Shown piece after piece: positions 18,643-26,694 of a stretch of 41,523 nt of DNA. The position numbers and the translations under genes were made by a program. The notes beneath the pieces are model-generated. The model saw nothing but the letters and a program-made list of their open reading frames with translations, had not been told where the DNA came from and made no database searches. Source of the stretch: Streptococcus halichoeri (GTDB taxonomy: Bacteria; Bacillota; Bacilli; Lactobacillales; Streptococcaceae). Numbering within the stretch: position 1 is the stretch's first letter; each line of letters starts with the position of its first letter. Where the stretch lies: contig NZ_WLZU01000017.1 of the NCBI RefSeq assembly GCF_009870755.1, positions 1 through 41,523 on the forward strand, read 5' to 3'.

Positions 18643-19280
18643 AAAAAATTAGTGTGATTCTGGTAGATGACCATGAGATGGTGCGCCTAGGTCTAAAGAG
18701 CTTCTTAAATTTACAGGCTGATGTTGAAGTCATCGCAGAAGCCTCAGATGGACAAGCAGGGATTGCTCTAGCCTTAGAGTTAAAACCTGACGTAGTGGTT
18801 ATGGACTTAGTCATGCCTGGTGTGAATGGGGTTGATGCCACTTTGGCTATCTTAAAACAATGGAAGACTGCTAAAATCCTTGTTTTGACCTCTTATTTAG
18901 ATAATGAAAAAATTTATCCCGTCATTGATGCTGGTGCAAAGGGCTATATGTTAAAAACATCCAGTGCTGCTGAGATCTTAAATGCTATTAAGAAGGTCTC
19001 TAAAGGTCAACTAGCCATTGAAACAGAAGTCGATAAAAAAATGAAGCATCACGACCAAAATCCTGAGTTACATGATGATCTCACTGCACGTGAGTATGAT
19101 ATTTTGCACCTTCTAGCCAAAGGCTATGACAATCAAACGATTGCTGATGAATTGTTTATCTCCTTAAAAACAGTCAAAACCCATGTGTCAAATATCCTCG
19201 CAAAATTGCAGGTCGATGACCGAACACAGGCTGTAGTCTATGCCTTTCAGCACCACTTAGTGCCACAAGATGAGAATTAA
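18639..19280 (+). CDS. liaR: Response regulator LiaR (NarL/FixJ family)
   Basis: LiaR is the DNA-binding partner of LiaS. The 213-residue protein has an N-terminal receiver domain with acidic pair D10-D11, phosphorylation site D56 (VVMDLVMPG), the conserved Thr in VLTS and Lys106 (YMLKT). The C-terminal LuxR-type helix-turn-helix is at about 148-205 (LTAREYDILHLLAKG, then TIADELFISLKTVKTHV). Length and motifs are normal. In pyogenic streptococci LiaR controls spxA2 and envelope defence; targets here are not visible apart from possible autoregulation. Confidence 0.94.
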   Translation: MKKISVILVDDHEMVRLGLKSFLNLQADVEVIAEASDGQAGIALALELKPDVVVMDLVMPGVNGVDATLAILKQWKTAKILVLTSYLDNEKIYPVIDAGAKGYMLKTSSAAEILNAIKKVSKGQLAIETEVDKKMKHHDQNPELHDDLTAREYDILHLLAKGYDNQTIADELFISLKTVKTHVSNILAKLQVDDRTQAVVYAFQHHLVPQDEN

Positions 19281-19289
19281 TGGTATAAT
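19281..19289 (+). promoter_or_regulatory. Extended -10 promoter of the HAD-cyclophilin gene
   Basis: TGGTATAAT, a perfect extended -10, 24 bp before ATG 19314 and just after the liaR stop. No convincing -35 is present. Confidence 0.55.
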
Positions 19290-19313
19290 AGAAAGTGGAA
19301 AGCAGAGGGAAAA

Positions 19314-20714
19314 ATGGACGCAAAGTTAAAATATAAAGCCAAAAAAATAAAAATGGTTTTTTTTGATATTGATGACACCCTTCGGGTTAAAGACACTGGT
19401 TACATGCCGGATTCTATCTGGCAGGTTTTCCAGCAACTCAAGGCCAAGGGGATTTTGACTGGTATTGCTTCTGGTCGTGCCCGCTACGGCGTACCTCCAG
19501 AAGTTCAGGCTCTCCATGCCGACTACTGTGTCAAACTCAATGGTGCTTACGCCAAAGATGATCAAAAAAAGATTATTTTTCAAGCACCCATTCCAGCAGA
19601 AGTAGTTGTACGCTACAAGGAGTGGGCTAATGCTGTCGGTATTGCCTACGGCATGGCTGGTCGTCATAAGGCAGTCTTATCAGAACGCAACCAAATCATC
19701 AGCGATGCTATTGATAATGTTTATGCTAATTTGGCAGTTGACCCTGATTTTAACGAAAAACATGATGTTTATCAAATGTGGACATTTGAAGATAAAGGTG
19801 ATGCTCTGCAATTACCACAAGATCTAGCAAAACATCTGCGCCTTGTTCGTTGGCATGACCACTCATCTGATGTCGTGTTAAAAGACACTTCAAAAGCCTT
19901 GGGTGTTTCAAAAGTGGTTGATTATCTAGGTCTAAAGCCAGAAAATATCCTGGTTTTTGGGGATGAACGCAATGACTTAGAATTATTTGACTATGCTGGC
20001 ATCAGTGTTGCTATGGGCGTCTCCCATCCGCAGCTTAAAGAAAAAGCTGACTTTGTGACAAAAAAAGTAGAAGAAGATGGCATTAAGTATGCCTTGGAGG
20101 AATTAGGATTGATAGAAAAGACATTAGATTTTCCACAGTTGGATGTGACAACAGTTGATGGACCGCTAGCTGTCATTAAAACAAACCATGGGGATTTGAC
20201 GGTTAAGCTGTTTCCAGATCAAGCCCCTAAGACAGTAGCTAACTTCTTAGGTTTAGCGAAAGAAGGCTACTATGATGGCATTATTTTCCATCGGATTATC
20301 CCAGACTTTATGATTCAAGGAGGGGACCCAACTGGTACCGGCATGGGTGGACAGTCCTTGTACGGTGAAGCCTTCGAAGATGAATTTTCTGATGAGCTAT
20401 ATAACATTCGTGGGGCTCTTTCAATGGCTAATGCTGGTCCAAATACAAACGGTAGCCAATTCTTTATCGTGCAAAATGCTAAAGTTCCTTACGCCCAAAA
20501 AGAATTAGAACGTGGTGGCTGGCCAGCTCCTATTGCGGCGGTTTATGCTGAAAAAGGAGGGACACCGCATCTTGACCGGCGCCATACCGTTTTTGGTCAA
20601 TTGGTAGATGAGGCATCTTACCGCGTACTAGATGCGATTGCCGCGGTCGAAACAGGTGCTCAAGATAAGCCACTTGAAGATGTTACGATTCAAACCATCG
20701 AGGTAAAAGACTAA
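19314..20714 (+). CDS. Bifunctional HAD-IIB phosphatase / cyclophilin-type peptidyl-prolyl isomerase
   Basis: A fusion of two enzymes in 466 residues. Residues 1-265 form a Cof-type HAD hydrolase: nucleophile and acid D18/D20 in FFDIDDTL, cap domain in the middle, and the metal-binding [10 protein letters not shown] at 216-225. Residues 282-464 form a cyclophilin, with catalytic HR at 326-327 in [15 protein letters not shown] and NTNGSQFF at 377-384. This fusion is typical of streptococci and related lactic acid bacteria. There is no signal peptide, so it acts in the cytoplasm; the phosphatase substrate is unknown. AGAGGG precedes the ATG. The stop and the next start overlap (TAATG), coupling it to the S1 protein. 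Confidence 0.92.
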   Translation: MDAKLKYKAKKIKMVFFDIDDTLRVKDTGYMPDSIWQVFQQLKAKGILTGIASGRARYGVPPEVQALHADYCVKLNGAYAKDDQKKIIFQAPIPAEVVVRYKEWANAVGIAYGMAGRHKAVLSERNQIISDAIDNVYANLAVDPDFNEKHDVYQMWTFEDKGDALQLPQDLAKHLRLVRWHDHSSDVVLKDTSKALGVSKVVDYLGLKPENILVFGDERNDLELFDYAGISVAMGVSHPQLKEKADFVTKKVEEDGIKYALEELGLIEKTLDFPQLDVTTVDGPLAVIKTNHGDLTVKLFPDQAPKTVANFLGLAKEGYYDGIIFHRIIPDFMIQGGDPTGTGMGGQSLYGEAFEDEFSDELYNIRGALSMANAGPNTNGSQFFIVQNAKVPYAQKELERGGWPAPIAAVYAEKGGTPHLDRRHTVFGQLVDEASYRVLDAIAAVETGAQDKPLEDVTIQTIEVKD

Positions 20715-21070
20715 TGAAAATTGGCGATAAATACCGGGGGACAATCACCGGAATTAAGCCATATGGTGCCTTTGTTGCTTTAGAAAATGGTAAAATAGGA
20801 CTAATTCACATTTCAGAATTAAAAACTGGTTATATTGAGAATATTCATGCGCTTGTTGCAGTTGGTGATCAGGTCTATGTTCAGGTTATTGATTATGATG
20901 AGTATAATCGTAAGGCGAGCTTGTCTTTACGCTCTTTAGAAGAAGAAAAACATCATGTGGGATCTCACCATCGCTTTTCCAATAGTCGCTACACATTTGG
21001 CTTTGAGCCGCTTGCTAAACAACTGCCCGACTGGATTAATCAGGCCCTAAAGGATTTAAAAGGCTCTTAG
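20714..21070 (+). CDS. cvfD: S1-domain RNA-binding protein (CvfD / GSP13 / YugI family)
   Basis: A 118-residue protein with one S1 OB-fold (residues 1-75: GDKYRGTITGIKPYGAFVAL, GLIHISELKTGYI, VGDQVYVQVIDYD), followed by a basic, histidine-rich tail. Members of this family (B. subtilis YugI/GSP13, pneumococcal CvfD) bind ribosomes or RNA and act as post-transcriptional regulators under stress. It is translated from ATG overlapping the HAD-cyclophilin stop and is followed by two terminators. The next gene, cysK, is convergent. The S1 fold is certain; the CvfD name rests on length and on the neighbourhood. Confidence 0.85.
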   Translation: MKIGDKYRGTITGIKPYGAFVALENGKIGLIHISELKTGYIENIHALVAVGDQVYVQVIDYDEYNRKASLSLRSLEEEKHHVGSHHRFSNSRYTFGFEPLAKQLPDWINQALKDLKGS

Positions 21071-21087
21071 TAACCATGACATACCTG

Positions 21088-21133
21088 AGATTGGAGATAG
21101 CTACCTGGGCTGGTGCTTTCTTCAATCTTTTTT
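21088..21133 (+). terminator. First terminator after cvfD
   Basis: AGATTGGAG (21088-21096) pairs with CTTCAATCT (21120-21128) with one G-U pair, then TTTTT. The loop is 23 nt. Confidence 0.6.
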
Positions 21134-21145
21134 AGTAGTAGGAGT

Positions 21146-21172
21146 GCCTTAAAGTCATCTTTGAGGCTTTTT
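21146..21172 (+). terminator. Second, tandem terminator after cvfD
   Basis: GCCTTAAAG (21146-21154), loop TCAT, CTTTGAGGC (21159-21167), then TTTTT; a 9-bp stem with one G-U pair. Confidence 0.75.
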
Positions 21173-21211
21173 AAAAGGCTTATTGTCACCGACCACAGTT
21201 GACAATGAAGC

Positions 21212-21266
21212 AAAAAAACACCCTCTCAGGCTAAGTAAAGACAAATCTTACTTGCCTAAGAGGGTG
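21212..21266 (-). terminator. Terminator after cysK
   Basis: On the minus strand CACCCTCTTAGGC-AAGTAAG pairs with CTTACTTAGCCTGAGAGGGTG, with small bulges, and is followed by TTTTTTTG. It lies about 80 bp past the cysK stop. Confidence 0.75.
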
Positions 21267-21349
21267 GCTGTCTCTGTTAGCAAAGACCTCTTGATCTACA
21301 GCTAGACTTGTCTTGGCTTGGCAGTCAAGGCGATCCTAGCTGAAAGTTT

Positions 21350-22276
21350 TTAGTCTGCTTGATACAATTCTGTGGTAAGGTAACGTTCGCCATTATCGGG
21401 TAAAAGGGCGAGGACCTTTTTGCCTTTGCCTAATTTTTGAGCTAATTCAATGGCTGCATACAGAGCAGCTCCTGATGAAATACCAACGAGGAAGCCTTCT
21501 TTATGTCCAACTTGACGGGCTGTTAGGAGTGCGTCTTGTGACTTCACACGAGTAATGGCATCATAAGCTTTGGTGTCTAATGTTTCTGGAATAAAACCAG
21601 CTGAAATGCCTTGAATTTTATGAGGACCAGGTTCTTGACCAGATAAGACCGCAGATTCATCTGCTTCCACCGCGACAATTTGAATATTGGGGAAGGTTTC
21701 TTTGAGCACGTGCGAGACACCACTAATGGTACCGCCAGTCCCGACACCAGCAACAAAAGCATCTAAACCAATGTTGGTAAAGGCTTCAGCAATCTCTTTA
21801 CCGGTTGTTGTTTCGTGGATTTTAGGATTAGCTGGATTGTTGAATTGTAGTGGTACCCAGCCGCCACGTTTTTGGGCCAGTTCATGCGCCTTGGCAATAG
21901 CACCCTTCATTCCTTGTTCACCTGGTGTTAAGACAAGCTCAGCTCCGTAGGCTTGGATAAGTTGGCGCCGCTCTTTACTCATCGTTTCTGGCATGACAAT
22001 GACAACAGGATAGCCTTTGGCAGCACCTACCCAGGCTAGACCAATCCCGGTATTGCCACTGGTTGGTTCGATGATGGCGTCACCAGGTTTAAGCGTACCA
22101 TCAGCTTCTGCTGCTTCAATCATAGCTAGGGCAATCCGGTCTTTGACAGATGAGCCTGGATTGAAGGACTCAAGCTTAACGTAAATATCGGCATCCTGGT
22201 CGCTGGTAAAATGGTGTAGTTTTATAATTGGTGTTTGACCGACCAGTTCCGTGATGGATTGATAAAGTGCTGCCAT
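21350..22276 (-). CDS. cysK: Cysteine synthase (O-acetylserine sulfhydrylase A)
   Basis: This PLP enzyme makes cysteine from O-acetylserine and sulfide. I start it at ATG 22276 (MAALYQSI), which has AAGGAG 8 bp upstream and matches family starts; an in-frame ATG 33 bp further up has no such site. The product is 308 residues. The PLP lysine is K45 (SSVKDRIA), [12 protein letters not shown] binds the carboxylate, GTGGTISG holds the PLP phosphate, and [11 protein letters not shown] supplies the serine contacting the ring nitrogen. It is monocistronic, with its own promoter and terminator. Confidence 0.95.
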   Translation of the reverse strand: MAALYQSITELVGQTPIIKLHHFTSDQDADIYVKLESFNPGSSVKDRIALAMIEAAEADGTLKPGDAIIEPTSGNTGIGLAWVGAAKGYPVVIVMPETMSKERRQLIQAYGAELVLTPGEQGMKGAIAKAHELAQKRGGWVPLQFNNPANPKIHETTTGKEIAEAFTNIGLDAFVAGVGTGGTISGVSHVLKETFPNIQIVAVEADESAVLSGQEPGPHKIQGISAGFIPETLDTKAYDAITRVKSQDALLTARQVGHKEGFLVGISSGAALYAAIELAQKLGKGKKVLALLPDNGERYLTTELYQAD

Positions 22277-22323
22277 AGAAAATCTCCTTTTTATATCCCA
22301 TTTATGCATTTTTAGCTATATTA

Positions 22324-22352
22324 AGTATAAAGCCAATGAAATTATCTGTAAA
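22324..22352 (-). promoter_or_regulatory. cysK promoter
   Basis: On the minus strand TTTACA (22352-22347), 17 bp, TATACT (22329-22324), 47 bp before the chosen cysK start. AT-rich flanks could hold a LysR-type (CmbR-like) site, but I could not identify one. Confidence 0.6.
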
Positions 22353-22388
22353 ATATAAGTTTTCAATCACTTTGATAAGAAAAGCCTA

Positions 22389-23024
22389 TCACTTCGTAAA
22401 AGGCACTTCAATAATTTGTGGTGCTATTTTCTCAAAGCTCACCTGACCTTGGTAATAATCAATCAATTCTTTTGTAATCTGTTTCTCTTTTTCGGGTGCA
22501 AAAAAGAGCTGTGCGATCACTTCTTGGCCAAACTCCATTTTCCCGGCTTCTAGCCCAAGCTTTGCCAAAAATGGCTCATAGCGTTGGTACTGGGAATAGC
22601 TCAGTTGGATAGCAATGCCTGCTTGTTCTTTTATGGCTACCTGGCCAAGCTCTGCGATAGCTTCAGAAACACAAGTAGAATAGGCACGAATAAGGCCACC
22701 AGTTCCTAGTTTAATACCGCCAAAATAACGGGTAACCACGGCTAAGGTATTGGTTAATCCTTGCTTTTCAAGCACGCTGAGCATGGGGATGCCAGCTGTT
22801 CCAGAAGGTTCACCATCGTCACTAGAGCGCTTTAATTCTCCTTGCTCACCAATAATAAAGGCAGAGCAGGAATGATTAGCCTTATAGTGATTTTTTTTGA
22901 TTGCTGCGATAATGGCCCTGGCTTCCTCTTCATTAGAAACCCGTGCTAGGTGTGTGATAAAACGCGATTTTTTGATAGTGGTTTCAACTGTCCCACTTTG
23001 TTTGATAGTAAGATAATTAAGCAT
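22389..23024 (-). CDS. YigZ/IMPACT family protein
   Basis: A 211-residue member of the UPF0029/IMPACT family. The N-terminal domain (1-125) has the family signature in KANHSCSAFIIGE, SSDDGEPSGTAGIPML and VTRYFGGIKLGTGGLIRAYS; a C-terminal ferredoxin-like domain follows. The biochemical role of bacterial YigZ is not settled; a link to ribosomes or nucleic acids is proposed from structure. No Shine-Dalgarno is visible: a well-formed promoter (TTGCCA-17-TAAACT) ends 6 nt before ATG 23024, so its mRNA may be leaderless. It is divergent from comFA, as in many streptococci. Confidence 0.9.
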   Translation of the reverse strand: MLNYLTIKQSGTVETTIKKSRFITHLARVSNEEEARAIIAAIKKNHYKANHSCSAFIIGEQGELKRSSDDGEPSGTAGIPMLSVLEKQGLTNTLAVVTRYFGGIKLGTGGLIRAYSTCVSEAIAELGQVAIKEQAGIAIQLSYSQYQRYEPFLAKLGLEAGKMEFGQEVIAQLFFAPEKEKQITKELIDYYQGQVSFEKIAPQIIEVPFTK

Positions 23025-23030
23025 ATCAAA

Positions 23031-23059
23031 AGTTTACTGTAAATGAGCATATTTGGCAA
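23031..23059 (-). promoter_or_regulatory. yigZ promoter, predicted leaderless
   Basis: On the minus strand TTGCCA (23059-23054), 17 bp, TAAACT (23036-23031), then six bases, then ATG. Initiation 7 nt past the -10 would fall on the A of ATG. The -35 lies only 8 bp from the ComX box of comFA. Confidence 0.55.
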
Positions 23060-23066
23060 AGTTTTT

Positions 23067-23074
23067 TTCGAATA
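23067..23074 (+). promoter_or_regulatory. ComX/SigX box (cin-box, combox) of the comF operon
   Basis: TTCGAATA after a T-rich run (GTTTTTTTCGAATA) matches the streptococcal late-competence sigma-X element TACGAATA at 7 of 8 positions. It ends 7 bp before the comFA ATG, so the transcript would start at or next to the start codon. AATAAGG overlaps the box, leaving little room for a transcribed ribosome site. Confidence 0.75.
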
Positions 23075-23081
23075 ATAAGGT

Positions 23082-24377
23082 ATGGAAGATTTATTGAGAG
23101 TTGCAGGTCGTCAGTTAACTCAGGCGGACTTGAGTCCCGAATTACAGGCTCTGGCCAAGCTTGTTCCAGCTTTTAAGAAACACCGTGGCCAGCTGATTTG
23201 TTGCCGCTGTGCTAGTATCGCTAGCAAAGATCGCTTACCTGATGGTCGCATTTATTGTCGTCAGTGCTTGCCTTTTGGTCGCCTGACGCAAGGAGATTAT
23301 TTATATCGTTTTGCGCCAGCTGCGTTTGCTGTGACAGATTGTTTAGCTTGGTCGGGTCATCTGACCAAAGAACAACAGCGAATTTCAGATGGGCTTATAG
23401 AGCACTATCAAAAAGGTAAAGACAGTTGGGTTCATGCTGTTACAGGCGCCGGTAAGACCGAGATGATTTATGAGATTGCAGCCATGGTGATTAATCAAGG
23501 TGGCAGTGTTTGTATAGCGAGTCCACGGATTGATGTATGTGTTGAGCTTTTCCGCCGTCTTCAGCGAGACTTTAAGTGTCCTGTGGTGCTTTTGCATGGT
23601 CAGTCTCCTGACTATGTTGCTAGTCAACTCCTTATTGCTACGACGCATCAATTGCTCCGCTTTTTTCGGGCCTTTGATTTGCTGATTATTGACGAAGTGG
23701 ATGCCTTTCCCTTAGCTGGCAATCCAGTTTTACAATTTGGCATTCAGCAGGCTAAAAAAAGAGCAGGACGGATTATCCTCCTTACGGCAACAGCAACCGC
23801 TTCCCTTCAAAAGGCGGTAAGGCAGGGTGCTATGGAAAAACTAACTCTGGCACGCCGCTTTCATAATCAGCCATTGGTTGTTCCGCAATTTCAGTGGATT
23901 CCAGGACTCATGAAGCATATCAAAAAGGGCCAGCTCCCAGTTGCCCTTTTGGTAGCAATAAAAAAACAACGCCAGAGCACTTTTCCACTTTTGATTTTTT
24001 ACCCGACAATTGAAGGCGGTGCAGACTTTACCCATTGTTTAGAGCAGGCCTTCCCCAAGGAGACGATTGGAATCGTGTCGAGTCAAAGCGCCACGCGGCA
24101 AGAGACAATTGAGGCTTTTCGTAGTCACAAGGTTACGATTCTTGTGACTACCACGATTTTAGAGCGGGGCGTGACTTTTCCTCTCGTTGATGTCTTTGTG
24201 GTTGGTGCTAATCACCACCTCTTTCCAAGAACTTGTCTTGTCCAAATTGCTGGGCGGGTTGGACGTTCAGTAGAGCGTCCAACGGGAAGTTTGATTTTTT
24301 TCCATGATGGTCAAAGCCTTGCCATGTTGCTAGCCAGGCGCGAGATAAAACAGATGAATCGGTTAGGAGGTTTTTAG
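23082..24377 (+). CDS. comFA: Competence ATP-dependent translocase ComFA
   Basis: ComFA is a cytoplasmic DEAD-like ATPase that helps pull single-stranded DNA through the ComEC channel during transformation. The 431-residue protein has a zinc finger (C40, C43, C59, C62), Walker A TGAGKT at 121-126, DEVD at 204-207, LLTATAT near 247, and a C-terminal helicase lobe with QIAGRVGRS. The sequence is complete and of usual length, suggesting DNA uptake may be functional. Homologues start at the same position. The stop overlaps the GTG start of comFC by 1 bp. Confidence 0.94.
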   Translation: MEDLLRVAGRQLTQADLSPELQALAKLVPAFKKHRGQLICCRCASIASKDRLPDGRIYCRQCLPFGRLTQGDYLYRFAPAAFAVTDCLAWSGHLTKEQQRISDGLIEHYQKGKDSWVHAVTGAGKTEMIYEIAAMVINQGGSVCIASPRIDVCVELFRRLQRDFKCPVVLLHGQSPDYVASQLLIATTHQLLRFFRAFDLLIIDEVDAFPLAGNPVLQFGIQQAKKRAGRIILLTATATASLQKAVRQGAMEKLTLARRFHNQPLVVPQFQWIPGLMKHIKKGQLPVALLVAIKKQRQSTFPLLIFYPTIEGGADFTHCLEQAFPKETIGIVSSQSATRQETIEAFRSHKVTILVTTTILERGVTFPLVDVFVVGANHHLFPRTCLVQIAGRVGRSVERPTGSLIFFHDGQSLAMLLARREIKQMNRLGGF

Positions 24378-25039
24378 TGGTTTGCTTACTTTGTGGAAAC
24401 AACTCTGACAGCAATGAAAGCCTGTTAGCCATCCTCTTGTTTTTTAATCAAGAAAGCTATCTTTGTTTAGCTTGCCAGCAAAAGTTTCATCAGCTTAAGG
24501 GCGAGCTGTGTATGCACTGTTGCAAGGTCAGCAGCCAGTCTCCCTGCCAGGACTGCCAAAAATGGCAACTCGATTATCAGCATAAAGTGGATCATCTCGC
24601 TCTTTACAAATACAACCAAGCAATGAAGGACTACTTTAAAGCCTATAAATTTCAGGGCGATTTTCTCTTACGAAAAGCATTTATAAAGCCAATTCGAAAG
24701 GCCCTAAAACCTTATCAAAATACTTACCATATCATACCAGTCCCACTTGATGAGGTTCGGTTAAATAGCAGGGGCTTTAATCAAGTAGTGGCTCTGCTTG
24801 AGGAAGCAAAAGTCCCCTATCGTCAGGTATTTGGCAAACATCCCAGCCAACGCCAGTCTGCCAAAAGTAGGCAAGAGCGCTTGATGACCGAGAATCCATT
24901 TTTTCTTAAGGCAAAGCCTCCCAAGCAGATCCTGCTTGTTGATGATGTTTACACCACTGGAGCCACAATCTTTCAGCTGACCAATCTCTTAAAACAAGCA
25001 GGAGTTACAACCATCAAAAGTTTTTCACTGGCACGCTAA
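24377..25039 (+). CDS. comFC: Competence protein ComFC (phosphoribosyltransferase-like)
   Basis: ComFC is needed with ComFA for handling of incoming DNA. The 220-residue protein starts at GTG 24377, with TTAGGAGG ending 6 bp upstream. Its N-terminus has paired cysteines expected to bind zinc (C3/C6, CLAC, CMHC, CQDC). The C-terminal half is a type I phosphoribosyltransferase fold with the PRPP motif ILLVDDVYTTGAT and the preceding RGFNQ segment. It overlaps comFA by 1 bp, forming the standard comF operon, and is followed by an independent promoter for hpf. Confidence 0.93.
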   Translation: MVCLLCGNNSDSNESLLAILLFFNQESYLCLACQQKFHQLKGELCMHCCKVSSQSPCQDCQKWQLDYQHKVDHLALYKYNQAMKDYFKAYKFQGDFLLRKAFIKPIRKALKPYQNTYHIIPVPLDEVRLNSRGFNQVVALLEEAKVPYRQVFGKHPSQRQSAKSRQERLMTENPFFLKAKPPKQILLVDDVYTTGATIFQLTNLLKQAGVTTIKSFSLAR

Positions 25040-25042
25040 AAC

Positions 25043-25070
25043 TTGCAAATTTTCATGAAAGCGGTATAAT
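25043..25070 (+). promoter_or_regulatory. hpf promoter overlapped by a candidate cre site
   Basis: TTGCAA (25043-25048), 16 bp, TATAAT (25065-25070). TGAAAGCGGTATAA (25056-25069) fits 13 of 14 positions of the cre consensus TGWAANCGNTNWCA and covers the -10, suggesting CcpA repression. A 6-1-6 palindrome GCGCTA-C-TAGCGC (25084-25096) lies in the leader just before the ribosome site. Confidence 0.65.
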
Positions 25071-25112
25071 TAATATAAAGAAAGCGCTACTAGCGCAAGA
25101 AAGAGGTATCCT

Positions 25113-25661
25113 ATGATTAAATTCAGTATTCGTGGAGAAAACATCGAAGTCACCGACGCTATTCGCGATTATGTAGAATCAAAGCTTACTAAAATTGAAA
25201 GATATTTTACCGAAGATAATGAAATTGATACCCGTGTCAATCTAAAAGTATATAGAGAAAAAACTGCAAAAGTTGAAGTAACCATTTTGCTTGGTTCCAT
25301 GACCCTTCGTGCCGAAGATGTCTCACAAGACATGTATGGCTCTATTGATTTGGTAGTTGATAAGATTGAGCGCCAAATCCGCAAAAACAAAACAAAAATT
25401 GCAAAGAAGCATCGTGAAAAACGACCTGCTAGTCACGTCTTTACAAGCGAATTTGAAGCAGAAGCAAGCGAAGAAGCACCAGAAATCAAGATTGTTCGTA
25501 CCAAAAATGTGACTTTAAAACCAATGGACATTGAAGAAGCACGTTTACAGATGGAACTGTTAGGGCATGACTTTTTCATCTATACCGATGCTGAAGATGG
25601 TGCAACAAATGTTCTATACCGCCGTGAAGATGGAAATCTTGGCTTGATTGAAGCAAAATAA
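25113..25661 (+). CDS. hpf: Long-form ribosome hibernation promoting factor
   Basis: Long HPF (YfiA/YvyD family) binds the 30S subunit and pairs ribosomes into inactive 100S dimers in slow growth. The 182-residue protein has the N-terminal S30AE beta-alpha-beta domain (1-105, including MTLRAEDVSQDMYGSIDLVV), a linker, and the C-terminal dimerisation domain (about 125-182) with KPMDIEEARLQMELLGHDFF and NVLYRREDGNLGLIE. This two-domain form is typical of Firmicutes. It has its own promoter and a GAAAGAGG ribosome site. Repression by glucose through the overlapping cre-like site is an inference; a similar rule is reported for lactococcal yfiA. Confidence 0.95.
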   Translation: MIKFSIRGENIEVTDAIRDYVESKLTKIERYFTEDNEIDTRVNLKVYREKTAKVEVTILLGSMTLRAEDVSQDMYGSIDLVVDKIERQIRKNKTKIAKKHREKRPASHVFTSEFEAEASEEAPEIKIVRTKNVTLKPMDIEEARLQMELLGHDFFIYTDAEDGATNVLYRREDGNLGLIEAK

Positions 25662-26596
25662 CTTGATCTAACTTCTGCCCTTAAGCTAATAGCTGAGAAG
25701 TAGCTTACTTAAGAACTAGAAAATGGTTGATTTGCTAAGAGCACCCATTTGCAAGGAAAAAACATTCATCGTTGTGAACTTTAGTGATGGTTAGCATGAA
25801 CAATGTAGCTATGTAGCGTTGTGACCAAATGCAAAAGGGAATAATTGAGCAGGTCTGGCCCCTCTTATTCCTGGTTTATTATTAATCGTAGCCAGCAGCT
25901 CAACGAATTGAGAGAAGAAGACCCTAAGTTGTCCTCTTAGATTGAAGAAAAAGTCTATTATGACCATTTTCTTCAATCTTTTTTATTTTCTCGCTGCAAA
26001 ACAAAAACTCCTAGCAGGCTGTCCTGTCAACATTTCTAAGAGTAATCACTGGTTTATCCACGGCATTTTTGTTAACATTGCAATGCTTTAGAGGAACTTT
26101 GGCTTGGCAACCTGGCTTCTTTTCTTGTTTGTAGAGCCAAGAAAAACACGGTTGGCTTGTTTCTTGTATAAGTGATGTCGTGTTAGCTAGGTCTGGCTCG
26201 CTGAGGGGTCAGTTACCTAAGTATGGGGCTTGTGTCAAGGGTTAGTTTTTACCTATCCAAAATTTTGCTGTGTGTCTGTGTGCCTGTTGGTCCTTCAGTA
26301 GCGAGGTAGGTCTTTGCTTTTGGCTCCTTTTTTAGAGGTAGAGTTTTTAGTAACTAGCTGAAAATACATTGGTTGACTCTGCGATTGTAGGGACTTTTAG
26401 CTAGGATAGATCTTCACTGCAAGTCACCTAGCCACTTGGGTGTTACTGCATTGGTATTTGTTTGATAAGTTCAGCAGTAGCCCATGTAAATGTTAATCAG
26501 TTGCTCTGCTATTTTCCAAGAAAGGAAATCTAGTCTTACTACATGTTAGTCAGGGTAGGTGGAATGGGTGGGAAAACTAGAGTTGCCTGATTTAGC
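25662..26596. other. Gene-free stretch of about 1 kb
   Basis: No open frame of useful length with a ribosome site is present on either strand. It contains a possible hairpin (TAAGCTA/TAGCTTA, 25682-25688 with 25701-25707), one strong terminator (25939-25985) and otherwise unstructured sequence with many short relics such as GGTCTGGC. It separates the hpf block from the yidC block, which as far as I recall lie apart in S. pyogenes, so it may be a rearrangement junction. Confidence 0.4.
25939..25985 (+). terminator. Strong terminator downstream of hpf
   Basis: AGATTGAAGAAAA (25939-25951) pairs with TTTTCTTCAATCT (25967-25979), a 13-bp perfect stem followed by TTTTTT. It is about 280 bp past the hpf stop, so the hpf transcript has a long 3' tail or another RNA ends here. 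Confidence 0.8.
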
Positions 26597-26630
26597 AAAA
26601 AAAGCCACCTTCTGTATGATACCAGTGGCC
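26597..26630 (-). terminator. Terminator after yidC
   Basis: On the minus strand GCCAC pairs with GTGGC across TGGTATCATACAGAAG, followed by TTTTTTT. It lies 65 bp past the yidC stop. Confidence 0.65.
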
Positions 26631-26694
26631 TTATCTAAATCATTTGGACTTTAATCAGATAAGTCTGGTATATGTAGAAGTGACTTTTTAGCGG

